A stretch of DNA of 64,000 bases from Liquorilactobacillus nagelii DSM 13675. Lineage in GTDB: Bacteria; Bacillota; Bacilli; Lactobacillales; Lactobacillaceae. This document shows positions 26,185 through 36,133 of this stretch, in pieces; position 1 is the stretch's first letter; each line of letters starts with the position of its first letter. The stretch lies in NCBI RefSeq assembly GCF_019444005.1, contig NZ_CP049304.1, positions 682,001 through 746,000 of the forward strand, written 5' to 3'. The position numbers were made by a program, and so were the translations under genes. The notes beneath the pieces are model-generated. The model had not been told where the DNA came from. It saw nothing but the letters and a program-made list of their open reading frames with translations, and did not search any database.

Positions 26185-27042
26185 ATGAAACAACAAGAAT
26201 TGCTTTTAAGAATGCGTCTATGTCCAGCTATTTCACCGGTTACTCTAAAGAAAACAGCAGTATATTTCCAGCAAGCAACGAAAATTAATCAAACTCAGAT
26301 TATTGATTTGTTGCACCAACCTAATACAAGCTCTAGCTGGTTATGGCAGCAATTATTTTTGCCTGAAATTAATCAGCAAATCCAATTAAATTTGAAATAT
26401 AGTTCAGTTATGACAATTTTGGATGATGAATATCCAGCTCAATTACGAGAAATTTATGATCCACCAATAATCCTTTTTTATCAAGGTGATTGGGGATTGA
26501 CACACCAGTCACATCTTTTGGGAGTTGTAGGCTCAAGGAAACACTCAGCTTATGCGCCATTGGTGATCAACCAATTATTAACCGTATTGCTAGAACGTGG
26601 TTTAGTTACGGTGAGTGGCTTAGCAGCCGGGGTAGATCAACTAGCCCACCAGTGTAGTTTGAATGCTGCTAAACCAACAATTGCAGTTATTGGAAACGGC
26701 TTAAATATTTATTATCCCAAGTTCAATCGACAATTGCAGCAAAAGATTGCAATTAATGGTTTGTTAATTAGTGAATATAGTTTTAATGAACGACCGCTAC
26801 GGCATCATTTCCCAGCTCGTAATCGAATTATTGCTGGACTAGTTTCAAATTTATTAGTAATTGAGGCCCAACATCATAGTGGCAGTTTAATTACTGCTAA
26901 TTTGGCATTGCAAGAAAATCGGAATGTCTTAGCTGTTCCCGGTCCAATTAATTCTTTATTTTCACAAGGAACTAATGAGTTGATTGCAGCCGGTGCAAAG
27001 CCAATTTTGCAGCCACTAGATATTTGGGAAGAATTTCTTTGA
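26185..27042 (+). CDS. dprA: DNA-processing protein DprA
   Basis: DprA (Smf), 285 residues, loads RecA on incoming single-stranded DNA during natural transformation. The Rossmann-like DprA fold is visible in YPAQLREIYDPPIILFYQG, GVVGSRKHSAYAP, LVTVSGLAAGVDQLAHQ and IAVIGNGLNIYYP, and ends with EYSFNERPLRHHFPARNRIIAGL and AQHHSGSLITANLALQENRNVLAVPG. Length is typical of lactobacilli, with no extra C-terminal winged helix evident. Its presence does not by itself prove competence. It precedes topA, as usual. The ribosome binding site TAGGAGTGAG precedes the ATG. Confidence 0.95.
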   Translation: MKQQELLLRMRLCPAISPVTLKKTAVYFQQATKINQTQIIDLLHQPNTSSSWLWQQLFLPEINQQIQLNLKYSSVMTILDDEYPAQLREIYDPPIILFYQGDWGLTHQSHLLGVVGSRKHSAYAPLVINQLLTVLLERGLVTVSGLAAGVDQLAHQCSLNAAKPTIAVIGNGLNIYYPKFNRQLQQKIAINGLLISEYSFNERPLRHHFPARNRIIAGLVSNLLVIEAQHHSGSLITANLALQENRNVLAVPGPINSLFSQGTNELIAAGAKPILQPLDIWEEFL

Positions 27043-27112
27043 GCTTGACAAATCGGGTTAATGTAGCATAACATGATTAGCGATTTCGAAATTACGAAAA
27101 AGGAGTCTGGTT

Positions 27113-29233
27113 ATGCCAACGGTTCAGAAAAAAACGAAGACCAAAACAACGAAGACCAAAACAACTAGAAAAAGGAAAAAGAAACTCGTAATCGTTGAGT
27201 CACCTTCAAAAGCAAAAACAATTGAAAAATATTTAGGTTCGACCTATAAAGTTATGGCCAGCTTAGGTCATATTCGTGATCTTCCTAAAAGTACAATGGG
27301 AATTGATATGGAAAATAATTATCAACCACATTATATTTCAATTCGTGGAAAAGGTGATGTGATTAAGGAATTAAGAAAAGAAGCCAAAAAAGCCAGTAAA
27401 GTTTATTTAGCAGCCGATCCTGATCGTGAGGGAGAAGCTATTGCTTGGCATTTGTCTTATCTTTTAGGGCTCGATCCCAAAGATAGTAATCGAGTTGTTT
27501 TCAATGAAATTACGAAAGACGCTGTCAAAAATGCATTCAAATACCCTCGTTCAATCAACATGGATTTAGTTGATGCTCAGCAGGCTCGCCGAGTTCTAGA
27601 TCGCTTAGTTGGTTATTCAATCAGTCCTTTATTGTGGGCGAAAATAAAAAAAGGGTTAAGTGCTGGCCGTGTTCAATCTATTGCATTGAACTTGATAATT
27701 AAGCGTGAACAAGAAATTCGGAATTTTAAACCGGAAGAGTATTGGACAATAGATGCTAAATTCAAGAGCGGACAACAACAATTTTCTGCAAGCTTTTTAG
27801 GAATTGACGGTAAGAAAAAGCCTTTAAAAAATAATGATGATGTACAAGCTATTTTACAGCGCTTAGATTCTAAAAAAACTTTTCTAATAAAAAAAGTTGA
27901 TAAAAAAGAACGTCAACGATTTCCAGCATTACCTTTCACGACAAGTACAATGCAGCAAGCAGCTAATAATATTTTGAAATTTCGGACGCAAAAAACGATG
28001 ATGGTTGCGCAGCAATTGTATGAAGGAATTAATCTTGGTAAAGGTGGTTCAGTTGGTTTAATTACTTATATGCGAACTGATTCGACTCGAGTTTCCAATA
28101 TCGCAGTTCATGAAACATCAGAATTTATTCATGAAAAATATGGTAGTGAATATGCAGCTGTTAAACCACGGAAGGGAAAGTTGGCTGAAGGGGCACAAGA
28201 TGCCCATGAAGCAATCCGACCTTCTTCAACCATGCGGACACCGGATTCGATTAAAGAGTATCTAAATAAAGATCAATTTAAATTGTATTCATTAATTTGG
28301 TCTCGCTTTGTTGCCAGTCAGATGACACCAGCAATTTTTGATACGATGTCAGTTGATATCGAGCAAAATCAAGTAACATATCGTGCACGTGGCTCGAAGA
28401 TGAAATTTCCTGGTTTTACGTTAGTTTATAAAGAAGCAAAGCACAAAGATAATAATTTGCCAGACTTGAAAGTCAACCAATCGGTAAAATTGATTTCTAA
28501 TCAACCGGATCAGCATTTCACTTTACCACCAGCACGATATACCGAAGCGGCGTTAATTAAGACTTTGGAAGAAAATGGTGTTGGCCGGCCATCAACCTAT
28601 GCACCAACCTTAGGTACAATTCAAAAACGTTATTATGTTAAGATGGCAGCTCGTAAGTTTGAACCGACTGAACTGGGTGAAATTGTTAATTCAATGATGG
28701 AAAAATGCTTTCCAGATATTTTAAATGTTGATTTTACAGCAAACCTAGAAGATCAACTTGATGAGATTGAAGAGGGAAAGCAGGAATGGGTTAAAGTAAT
28801 CGATCAGTTCTACCAACCCTTTGCTAAAGAGGTCACCTCGGCAGAAGAAAAAATGGCTAAAGTTAAAATTAAGGATGAACCGGCAGGAATTAACTGTGAT
28901 ATTTGTGGGGCACCTCTAGTGATTAAATTAGGCCGTTTCGGTAAGTTTTATGCCTGCAGTCGTTTCCCGGATTGCCGCAACACCAAACCAATAGTTAAAG
29001 AAATTGGTGTTACTTGTCCTAAATGTCAGCAGGGTGAAGTTATTGAGCGAAAATCGAAAAAAAATCGTGTTTTCTATGGCTGTTCACGTTACCCAGAATG
29101 TGATTTTGTGTCATGGGATAAGCCAGTTGGACGAACTTGCCCTAAATGTCGGCATTATTTGATTGAAAAGAAAAGTAAGAATAGCAAAAAAATCAAATGC
29201 AGCAATTGTGATTATGTTGAGGCAGAAAAATAA
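27113..29233 (+). CDS. topA: DNA topoisomerase I
   Basis: Type IA topoisomerase of 706 residues that relaxes negative supercoils. An N-terminal Toprim domain (about 24-140) has [15 protein letters not shown] and [14 protein letters not shown]. The active-site tyrosine is Tyr319 in [11 protein letters not shown]. Three C-terminal zinc ribbons (about 595-705) carry paired CxxC motifs (CDICGAP, CPKCQQG, CPKCRHY). The first 24 residues are an unusual Lys/Thr-rich tail encoded in part by a 15-base tandem duplication at 27136-27165. The ribosome binding site AAAGGAGTC lies before ATG 27113. A terminator follows. Confidence 0.97.
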   Translation: MPTVQKKTKTKTTKTKTTRKRKKKLVIVESPSKAKTIEKYLGSTYKVMASLGHIRDLPKSTMGIDMENNYQPHYISIRGKGDVIKELRKEAKKASKVYLAADPDREGEAIAWHLSYLLGLDPKDSNRVVFNEITKDAVKNAFKYPRSINMDLVDAQQARRVLDRLVGYSISPLLWAKIKKGLSAGRVQSIALNLIIKREQEIRNFKPEEYWTIDAKFKSGQQQFSASFLGIDGKKKPLKNNDDVQAILQRLDSKKTFLIKKVDKKERQRFPALPFTTSTMQQAANNILKFRTQKTMMVAQQLYEGINLGKGGSVGLITYMRTDSTRVSNIAVHETSEFIHEKYGSEYAAVKPRKGKLAEGAQDAHEAIRPSSTMRTPDSIKEYLNKDQFKLYSLIWSRFVASQMTPAIFDTMSVDIEQNQVTYRARGSKMKFPGFTLVYKEAKHKDNNLPDLKVNQSVKLISNQPDQHFTLPPARYTEAALIKTLEENGVGRPSTYAPTLGTIQKRYYVKMAARKFEPTELGEIVNSMMEKCFPDILNVDFTANLEDQLDEIEEGKQEWVKVIDQFYQPFAKEVTSAEEKMAKVKIKDEPAGINCDICGAPLVIKLGRFGKFYACSRFPDCRNTKPIVKEIGVTCPKCQQGEVIERKSKKNRVFYGCSRYPECDFVSWDKPVGRTCPKCRHYLIEKKSKNSKKIKCSNCDYVEAEK

Positions 29234-29240
29234 TTCAAAA

Positions 29241-29271
29241 CGGCTGGTAACTTTTTAACGGCCGCTTTTTT
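29241..29271 (+). terminator. Intrinsic terminator of topA
   Basis: CGGCTG (29241-29246) pairs with CGGCCG (29259-29264), with one G-T pair, followed by CTTTTTT. Confidence 0.82.
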
Positions 29272-29371
29272 GCTAAGAATCAGATAAGTTGAGTGATGAT
29301 AATCCTATCTATGAGCGGTTATGTTACAATAAAAACGACAACTATCAATAAAAGATTCTAATAGGCAGGAG

Positions 29372-30280
29372 TTGGTAAAAATTTCAGCTGACTTAATAGA
29401 ACAGTTTCAACAATATTTGCGAGTTGAAAGACAATATTCTCCAGAAACTTTAAAAGCTTATACGGAAGATTTAGAGCTGTTTGTAAAGTTTTTAAATGAA
29501 AATGGTGGTATAAGTTCATTAACTGCAGTTAAGCGTCTTGATGTGCATGTTTTCATGAGTTATTTATATGACCAAGCTTATCAGCCAGCATCAATTGCAC
29601 GAATTATTTCGAGTTTACGTTCTTTTTACCGCTTTTTACAGAAGAATAATTTGATAGATGATAACCCATTTTCCTATGTCCAATTAAAGCGGCATCCCCG
29701 GGCATTACCACGTTTTTTTTATGAAGATGAAATGCAAGCTTTATTTACAGCGGTTGCTGGTGATAAGCCAATGGATTTACGTGATCGAGCATTATTGGAA
29801 ACGCTCTATGCGACTGGAATGCGGGTCAGTGAGTGTACCGGGTTAGCTCTAAAAAATGTCGATTTTGGTTTAAAAGCAATGTTGTTGCATGGTAAAGGTG
29901 GAAAGGATCGCTATGTTCCTTTTGGTAAATACTGTCAGCAGGCTTTGAAAAATTATCTAGAAAAAGTGCGGCTGCCAATAATGGCAAAATACCAGGTTGA
30001 ACATGACTTTGTTTTTATTAATCATTATGGTGCACCGCTGACAGCAGCCGGCGTAGCTTATATTTTGCGAAAAATTGTTAGAGAAAGTAGTCTAACAACT
30101 TCAATTCATCCCCACGAACTGCGGCATACTTTTGCTACGCATTTGTTAAATCGAGGTGCTGACTTACGCGCTGTTCAGGAACTTTTAGGACATAGTAGTT
30201 TATCAACTACGCAAATTTACACGCATGTTACTAAGGAACATTTGCAGCGTGACTATCAAAAGTATTTTCCGAGATCTTAA
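29372..30280 (+). CDS. xerC: Tyrosine recombinase XerC
   Basis: XerC, 302 residues, resolves chromosome dimers at dif together with a partner Xer protein. A SAM-like N-terminal domain (IEQFQQYLRVERQYSPETLKAY) precedes the catalytic domain with every active-site residue: Arg151 in ATGMRVSE, Lys in GKGGKDR, His248 and Arg251 in HPHELRHTFATHLL, His274 in LLGHSSLSTT, and nucleophile Tyr283. It heads the xerC-hslV-hslU group typical of Firmicutes. Start TTG 29372 is unusual because AGGAG abuts it with no spacer. An ATT at 29381 has better spacing but is a rare start. The true start needs N-terminal data. Confidence 0.93.
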   Translation: MVKISADLIEQFQQYLRVERQYSPETLKAYTEDLELFVKFLNENGGISSLTAVKRLDVHVFMSYLYDQAYQPASIARIISSLRSFYRFLQKNNLIDDNPFSYVQLKRHPRALPRFFYEDEMQALFTAVAGDKPMDLRDRALLETLYATGMRVSECTGLALKNVDFGLKAMLLHGKGGKDRYVPFGKYCQQALKNYLEKVRLPIMAKYQVEHDFVFINHYGAPLTAAGVAYILRKIVRESSLTTSIHPHELRHTFATHLLNRGADLRAVQELLGHSSLSTTQIYTHVTKEHLQRDYQKYFPRS

Positions 30281-30320
30281 TACACAAATAAATAAAATTA
30301 TTGCTATTTAGGAGGAACTT

Positions 30321-30866
30321 ATGACTAAAATTTCATTTCATGCAACTACAATTTGTGCGGTTCGTCATCAAGGACACACGGCAATGGCTGGTGATGGACA
30401 AGTCACAATGGGCGAAAAAGTTATTATGAAAGGAACTGCTCGAAAGGTTCGTCGAATCTATCATGACCAAGTGGTGGTTGGCTTTGCTGGCAGTGTTGCT
30501 GATGCCTTTAACTTAGAGGAACGTTTTGAAAAAAAATTAGAAGAATACAGTGGTAATCTCCAACGAGCAGCTGTTGAATTAGCTCAAGAATGGCGCAGTG
30601 ATCAAGCTTTGCAAAAACTAGAAGCATTATTAATTGTTATGGATAAAAAGGATTTATTATTGGTGTCTGGTAGCGGTGAAGTGATAACACCCGATGATGA
30701 TATCTTAGCAATTGGTTCAGGTGGCAACTTTGCTTTGGCGGCTGCTAAAGCTTTGAAGCAACATGCAGCTGATATGTCGGCTTTAGACATTGCCAAGAGT
30801 GCAATTGGAATTGCTGGTGATATTGATATTTTCACCAATCATCACATTATTGGTGAAGAATTATAA
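30321..30866 (+). CDS. hslV: ATP-dependent protease subunit HslV (ClpQ)
   Basis: HslV, 181 residues, is the proteolytic subunit of the HslUV two-component proteasome-like protease. The catalytic N-terminal threonine should be exposed by removal of a short propeptide before [11 protein letters not shown] (Thr at position 9 or 10). The core [28 protein letters not shown] is the family signature. Bacillus subtilis ClpQ uses serine instead, so a Thr-type enzyme is inferred here. hslU follows 25 bases later. The ribosome binding site TTTAGGAGGAA is strong. Confidence 0.96.
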   Translation: MTKISFHATTICAVRHQGHTAMAGDGQVTMGEKVIMKGTARKVRRIYHDQVVVGFAGSVADAFNLEERFEKKLEEYSGNLQRAAVELAQEWRSDQALQKLEALLIVMDKKDLLLVSGSGEVITPDDDILAIGSGGNFALAAAKALKQHAADMSALDIAKSAIGIAGDIDIFTNHHIIGEEL

Positions 30867-30891
30867 AATGGATCACGAAAGGATAGCGAAA

Positions 30892-32310
30892 ATGAACCCA
30901 ATAGATAAAACTCCCAAACAGATTGTTAAAGAACTAAACAACTATGTTATCGGTCAAACAGATGCTAAAAAAGCAATTGCGGTGGCTTTAAGAAATCGTT
31001 ATCGTCGTTTGCAGCTTGACGCAGAAATGCAAGCTGAGATCACCCCTAAAAACGTCTTGATGATTGGACCAACAGGTGTCGGCAAAACTGAAATAGCTCG
31101 TCGACTTGCTAAGATTGTTGCTGCACCATTTGTGAAAGTTGAAGCAACTAAATTTACTGAGGTTGGTTATGTGGGTCGTGATGTTGAGTCGATGATTCGT
31201 GATTTAGTTGAAGTGGCTTATAAAATGGAAAAAGAAGCTGAATATCAACAAGTTCATTCACAAGCTGTGCAAGAAGCTGACAAACAGTTAATTAAGCTCT
31301 TAGTTCCTGCGGAAAGAAAGCAAAAACAAGCTGAATCACAACAGAACTTTATGCAAATGTTAAAGAATTTGCAAAATGGAAATTTAGATAATTTGATGCC
31401 TAATCAGACACCTGAAGAAAATATTACTGATGAAATTCGTGACCAACGTTTATCAGTCAGTGAGAAATTGAAGAAAGGCTTGCTTGAAAATCGTTCAGTA
31501 ACGGTTCCTGTTGAGGATCCTAATCGCAGTTATCAAAACCAAGCTGGCATGTTAGGGCAAATGGGAATCGATCTTGGTGATGCTTTATCAGCGTTGACAC
31601 CGACCAAGAAAGTTATGCGGACAATGACAGTCGCTGATGCTCGGGAGGTTTTAGCACGGCAGGCAGCTGAAAAGTTGATTAATACTGCCGAAGTAGCTGA
31701 TCGGGCAATCAAACGTGCTGAAAATACGGGTATCGTCTTTATTGATGAAATTGATAAAGTAACTTCTAAAAGTAAAACAAACAGCGGTGAAGTTTCTCGT
31801 GAAGGAGTTCAACGTGATATTTTACCAATTGTTGAAGGATCTCAAGTTCAAACAAAGTATGGTCTTTTGAATACTGACCATATTTTGTTTATTGCATCTG
31901 GTGCTTTTCATGAAAGTAAGCCAAGTGATTTGATTGCTGAATTGCAGGGACGTTTTCCAATCCGAGTTGAGTTGGATGATTTGAGTGCGACTGATTTTGT
32001 TAAAATTCTGACTGAACCAAGTAATGCGTTAATCAAGCAATATATGGCTTTAATTGGAACAGACAACATCAGAGTTACCTTCACAATTGAAGCAATTCAG
32101 CGAATTTCTGAGATTGCCTACCAGGTAAATCATGAAAATGAAAATATTGGAGCACGACGACTGCATACAATTTTAGAAAAACTATTGGAAGATTTATTGT
32201 ATGAAGGACCCGATATGCAGATGGGTGATATTACAATTACTGAGGCTTATGTTGAACAAAAAATTGGAAACATTGCTAAAAACAAAGATTTAAGTCAATA
32301 TATTCTTTAG
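30892..32310 (+). CDS. hslU: ATP-dependent protease ATPase subunit HslU (ClpY)
   Basis: HslU, 472 residues, is the AAA+ unfoldase that feeds substrates to HslV. Walker A is MIGPTGVGKTEIARRLAK (about 58-75). The intermediate I-domain (about 110-240) follows, with Walker B VFIDEIDKVTSK and a C-terminal domain ending SQYIL, where the tail inserts into HslV. The open frame reaches back to 30,790 inside hslV. ATG 30892 is chosen because GAAAGGA lies 8 bases before it and MNPIDKTPKQIVKELNNYVIGQ is the family N-terminus. ATG 30868 is a less likely alternative. Confidence 0.95.
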   Translation: MNPIDKTPKQIVKELNNYVIGQTDAKKAIAVALRNRYRRLQLDAEMQAEITPKNVLMIGPTGVGKTEIARRLAKIVAAPFVKVEATKFTEVGYVGRDVESMIRDLVEVAYKMEKEAEYQQVHSQAVQEADKQLIKLLVPAERKQKQAESQQNFMQMLKNLQNGNLDNLMPNQTPEENITDEIRDQRLSVSEKLKKGLLENRSVTVPVEDPNRSYQNQAGMLGQMGIDLGDALSALTPTKKVMRTMTVADAREVLARQAAEKLINTAEVADRAIKRAENTGIVFIDEIDKVTSKSKTNSGEVSREGVQRDILPIVEGSQVQTKYGLLNTDHILFIASGAFHESKPSDLIAELQGRFPIRVELDDLSATDFVKILTEPSNALIKQYMALIGTDNIRVTFTIEAIQRISEIAYQVNHENENIGARRLHTILEKLLEDLLYEGPDMQMGDITITEAYVEQKIGNIAKNKDLSQYIL

Positions 32311-32334
32311 TTTTGAAGGGAAGTCAGTAATTTA

Positions 32335-33207
32335 ATGGAAGTCTATTTAGAAAATGAACAAGTTAAAGCAACTTTTTCAAATCATGGTGCTGAACTGCAA
32401 AGCCTGTTTAATAAAGATACGCAGATTGAATATTTATGGCAAGCAGATGCAAAATTCTGGGGCAGGCACGCACCGGTTTTATTTCCATTTGTTGGTCGTT
32501 TAAAAGATGATCAATATCGTTATGGTGGCGAAAATTATGAAATGCATCAGCATGGTTTTGCTCGCGATAGTGATTTCGAGGTGATTGAAAAAGATTCAGA
32601 TCATTTAATCTTTGAGCTTAATTCATCAGCGACAACTAAAGCAATTTATCCCTTCGACTTTAAACTGCGAATAGGTTACTTTTTACAAGCTTCAGCTCTA
32701 AAGGTAAGTTACCAAGTTGAAAATCTGTCTGATGAAAAAATGCTTTTTTCAATTGGGGGGCATCCAGCATTTAATGTTCCTTTGCAAAAAGATGAGTCGT
32801 TTGATGATTACTTAGTTGAGTTTCAACCAGTAGGAAATTATTTAAAAATTCCACTAGTAGGTAATTATACAGATATTTCGGCTGCTCAAGATGATCGGAT
32901 GGCTGGTTTACGTTTAACGCGAACAGCCTTTAAAAGAGATGCTTTAATTTATCAGCTAGCGCACCCTGTTTTGCTTGAATTGACAACAACTGCTCATCGA
33001 CATGGTGTTCGTTTAGACTTGCCAGCAACTGAGTATGTAGGTATTTGGTCACCATATCCAGCTGAAGCTCCCTTTGTTTGTATCGAACCTTGGTGGGGCT
33101 TAGCTGATGATCTTAGTTCAACTGGTGAATTGCAGCAGAAACGTGGAATTCATGAATTAGCGCAACAGCAACTTTTCAATGCATCATATACGATTAGTAT
33201 TTTTTAA
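32335..33207 (+). CDS. Aldose 1-epimerase family protein (LacX-like)
   Basis: Protein of 290 residues in the galactose-mutarotase superfamily, closest in character to LacX of Lactococcus lactis. The beta-sandwich signatures seen are NHGAELQSLF, ILFPFVGRL-like VLFPFVGRLKDD, MHQHGFARDSDFEV with the catalytic-type His, SIGGHPAFNVP with the second His, and C-terminal CIEPWWGLAD with the catalytic Glu position. It likely interconverts anomers of a hexose or related sugar, but the substrate is unknown. It stands after hslU without a clear terminator between them, and converges on plsY. Confidence 0.87.
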   Translation: MEVYLENEQVKATFSNHGAELQSLFNKDTQIEYLWQADAKFWGRHAPVLFPFVGRLKDDQYRYGGENYEMHQHGFARDSDFEVIEKDSDHLIFELNSSATTKAIYPFDFKLRIGYFLQASALKVSYQVENLSDEKMLFSIGGHPAFNVPLQKDESFDDYLVEFQPVGNYLKIPLVGNYTDISAAQDDRMAGLRLTRTAFKRDALIYQLAHPVLLELTTTAHRHGVRLDLPATEYVGIWSPYPAEAPFVCIEPWWGLADDLSSTGELQQKRGIHELAQQQLFNASYTISIF

Positions 33208-33216
33208 CTAAGCTTA

Positions 33217-33264
33217 AAAAACGGCTGAATGAGGTACTTTTAAGTACCAAACTCAGTCGTTTTA
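33217..33264. terminator. Bidirectional terminator between the LacX-like gene and plsY
   Basis: A long stem joins AAAACGGCTGA with TCAGTCGTTTT and continues as GGTACTT (33233-33239) with AAGTACC (33242-33248). The A-run on the left and T-run on the right allow termination of both convergent genes. Confidence 0.85.
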
Positions 33265-33277
33265 AGTTAGAAATGCA

Positions 33278-33895
33278 CTATTTCTTAGATTGATGACGAC
33301 GATAATATAAGCCGAAGGGGACAAGATTTTCATCACCTTCATGAATTCGTTTCAAATTTCCTTTATGGCGATAAAAGACAAAAATTGTTAAAACTAAAGC
33401 AATAATTGTTAAAATGCTATCGTGGAAAAAGAATGACAAAATAGTGATCAAAGTCATTCCAACCATACTAGCAATACTAACCATACTGGTTAAATAAAGC
33501 GTTGTTAGAAAAATAACCCAAGCAATTAAAAAAAAGACTGGATTATAGGCTAGTAAAATTCCAGCACTAGTTGCAACGGCTTTGCCACCTCGAAACCGTG
33601 CAAAAAGTGGGAAGACATGGCCAGCAACAGCAGCACAGCCAATAATCAAAACATTGATTGATACGTGAAATAGATAAGGCTGACAAGCAGCTAAAGTTCC
33701 TTTCAACATATCTAACAATAACACAACCATTCCAGCTTTTTTTCCTAAGACACGGAAAGTGTTAGTCGTTCCCATATTTCCACTACCGTATTGACGAATA
33801 TCTTTGTGGTAAAATAATTTTCCTATCCAAACGCCTGAAGGAATTGATCCAAGCAAATAGGCAATCACCAGCATTTCAAAAATTTTTAAATTCAA
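33278..33895 (-). CDS. plsY: Acyl-phosphate:glycerol-3-phosphate acyltransferase PlsY
   Basis: PlsY, 205 residues, transfers an acyl group from acyl-phosphate to glycerol-3-phosphate, the first step of phospholipid synthesis in Gram-positive bacteria. About five membrane helices are predicted. The three conserved loops are visible: [15 protein letters not shown] then [19 protein letters not shown], the [21 protein letters not shown] loop, and a C-terminal [15 protein letters not shown]. The gene is transcribed away from parE, an arrangement common in Firmicutes. The ribosome binding site (GAGGAGGGC) lies before the ATG at 33895. Confidence 0.97.
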   Translation of the reverse strand: MNLKIFEMLVIAYLLGSIPSGVWIGKLFYHKDIRQYGSGNMGTTNTFRVLGKKAGMVVLLLDMLKGTLAACQPYLFHVSINVLIIGCAAVAGHVFPLFARFRGGKAVATSAGILLAYNPVFFLIAWVIFLTTLYLTSMVSIASMVGMTLITILSFFFHDSILTIIALVLTIFVFYRHKGNLKRIHEGDENLVPFGLYYRRHQSKK

Positions 33896-34034
33896 TTTAT
33901 GCCCTCCTCATAACTGGCTAATATTCATTTTAGCACTTATCAAACTATCCTCAAAATAGATTTTTGAATTGTATAAAAATTGACTAAATAAGGCTTAAAT
34001 TTTATTTTAATGGTTAGCCTGAACAGGAGATTAC

Positions 34035-34064
34035 TTTACATTTTAAGATTCAATAAGGTATGAT
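34035..34064 (+). promoter_or_regulatory. Promoter of parE-parC
   Basis: TTTACA (34035-34040) and TATGAT (34059-34064) are separated by 18 bases, about 58 bases before the parE ATG. The rest of the plsY-parE divergent gap (33896-34121) shows nothing else distinct. Confidence 0.6.
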
Positions 34065-34121
34065 AACTAGGTTAGTATTATTTCGCAAGCATAAATTCTT
34101 AAGTAGAAAGGAATTACATTC

Positions 34122-36131
34122 ATGGGTAATATCAGCTATAATGACGATTCGATTCAAGTGCTGAAAGGGCTTGAAGCTGTCCGTAAGCGACCGGGAATGT
34201 ATATTGGTTCGACCGATAGCAAAGGACTGCATCACTTGGTCTATGAAATTGTTGATAACGCGGTTGATGAGGCCTTGGGTGGCTTTGGAAAAGAAATCAA
34301 AGTGATTCTTCATCGCGATGGAAGTGTTACTGTAATCGACCATGGAAGAGGACTTCCCACGGGCATGCATGCATTGGGAATTCCAACAGTCGAAGTAATT
34401 TTTACTGTTTTGCATGCTGGCGGTAAGTTTGGCCAAGGTGGTTATAAAACTTCTGGTGGCCTACATGGCGTTGGTGCCAGCGTTGTTAATGCTCTATCTA
34501 GCAAGTTAACTGTCAAAACAGTTCGTGATGGTGTTGCTTATCAAGAAGATTTTTCTAATGGCGGTAACCCCCAAGGAACACTGCGCAAATTAGGTAAAAC
34601 AAAAGAAAAAAGTGGAACAGAAGTTACTTTTCGACCAGATCCAGCAATCTTTTCAACTACTCATTATCATTACGATGTGTTAGCCGAACGATTACGAGAG
34701 TCGGCTTTTTTGCTGAAAGGTGTCAAAATAATCTTAGTTGACGAACGAAATGATCAGCAAGATGAATTTGTTTATGCTGAGGGAATTAAGGAATTTGTTG
34801 ACTATTTAAATGAGGATAAAGACACTTTAGGCCCAGTAATGTACTTTGAAGGTACACGGGAAAAAATTGAAGTTGAAGTAGCTGGACAGTATAATGACGG
34901 TTACTCAGAAAATATCCTTTCTTTTGTCAATAATGTGCGGACTAAAGATGGTGGCACTCATGAAGTCGGTATGCGTTCCGCTTGGACTAAAGCTTTTAAT
35001 GACTACGCTCGACAAGTTGGATTGTTAAAAGAAAAAGATAAAAATTTAGAAGGATCAGATGTTCGTGAAGGATTAGCAGCAGTTATCTCAGTTCGAGTAC
35101 CAGAAGACTTGTTACAATTTGAAGGACAAACCAAAGAAAAATTGGGTACGCCTGAGGCTCGTTCAATTGTTGACGGAATTGTCAGTGAACAACTAGGCTT
35201 TTTCTTGCTTGAAAATGGTGAATTTGCTCAAGACTTAGTTAGAAAAGCGCTTAAAGCTCGTGAGGCTCGTCAAGCGGCTCGAAAAGCTCGTGATGAATCA
35301 CGTAATGGAAAGAAAAAGCACCATAAAGAACGTTTGCTGTCCGGAAAGCTGACTCCGGCGCAATCAAAAAATGCCAAGCACAACGAATTGTTCTTGGTCG
35401 AAGGAGACTCAGCGGGTGGTTCTGCGAAGCAAGGCAGAGATCGAAAATTCCAAGCAATTTTGCCTTTGAGAGGGAAAGTCTTAAATACTGAGAAAGCCAA
35501 ATTACCTGAAATCTTAAAAAATGAAGAAATCAGTACAATGATCTATACAATTGGAGCCGGAGCGGGTACTGATTTTAATTTGCCTGATGCAAACTATGAT
35601 AAAATCATTATTATGACGGATGCTGATACTGATGGTGCTCATATTCAGATATTGTTGTTGACCTTTTTCTTTAAATATATGCGCCCATTGATTGAAGCTG
35701 GAAAAGTTTATATTGCTTTGCCACCACTTTATAAATTGCAGAAAAAAATCAAAAAGAAAGTCTTAGTTAAATATGCTTGGACGGATGAAGAATTGCAATA
35801 TGCAATTAAAGAAATGAAGCAAGGTTACACTCTGCAAAGATTTAAAGGACTTGGTGAGATGAATGCTGATCAACTCTGGGAAACAACGATGAATCCGGAG
35901 ACAAGAACATTAGTTAGAGTGAAAATTGATGATAATGCTTTAGCTGAAAAACGAGTTACAACTTTGATGGGAGACAAAGTTGAACCTCGGCGCCGTTGGA
36001 TTGAAAAAAATGTAGAATTTACACTCGAAGAAGATGGCAGTTTGCTTGATAATGCTGTTGTTGAAGGTGCCCATGGACTTAAAACTAGTGGATCACAGCC
36101 AAACTCAGTAGATGAAGGAGGCAAGAATTAA
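34122..36131 (+). CDS. parE: DNA topoisomerase IV subunit B
   Basis: ParE, 669 residues, is the ATPase subunit of topoisomerase IV, which decatenates daughter chromosomes. The GHKL ATPase domain has [33 protein letters not shown] and [15 protein letters not shown]. The Toprim domain has [19 protein letters not shown] and [19 protein letters not shown], where the EGDSA and DxD metal sites lie. The C-terminal [20 protein letters not shown] is conserved. It is ParE rather than GyrB because parC follows two bases later and the length fits. The ribosome binding site is GAAAGGAA. Confidence 0.96.
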   Translation: MGNISYNDDSIQVLKGLEAVRKRPGMYIGSTDSKGLHHLVYEIVDNAVDEALGGFGKEIKVILHRDGSVTVIDHGRGLPTGMHALGIPTVEVIFTVLHAGGKFGQGGYKTSGGLHGVGASVVNALSSKLTVKTVRDGVAYQEDFSNGGNPQGTLRKLGKTKEKSGTEVTFRPDPAIFSTTHYHYDVLAERLRESAFLLKGVKIILVDERNDQQDEFVYAEGIKEFVDYLNEDKDTLGPVMYFEGTREKIEVEVAGQYNDGYSENILSFVNNVRTKDGGTHEVGMRSAWTKAFNDYARQVGLLKEKDKNLEGSDVREGLAAVISVRVPEDLLQFEGQTKEKLGTPEARSIVDGIVSEQLGFFLLENGEFAQDLVRKALKAREARQAARKARDESRNGKKKHHKERLLSGKLTPAQSKNAKHNELFLVEGDSAGGSAKQGRDRKFQAILPLRGKVLNTEKAKLPEILKNEEISTMIYTIGAGAGTDFNLPDANYDKIIIMTDADTDGAHIQILLLTFFFKYMRPLIEAGKVYIALPPLYKLQKKIKKKVLVKYAWTDEELQYAIKEMKQGYTLQRFKGLGEMNADQLWETTMNPETRTLVRVKIDDNALAEKRVTTLMGDKVEPRRRWIEKNVEFTLEEDGSLLDNAVVEGAHGLKTSGSQPNSVDEGGKN

Positions 36132-36133
36132 TA

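Noticed and set aside
34050..34436. 128-codon frame opposite parE
   Set aside because: It overlaps the well-supported parE gene and its promoter on the other strand and shows no family signature.
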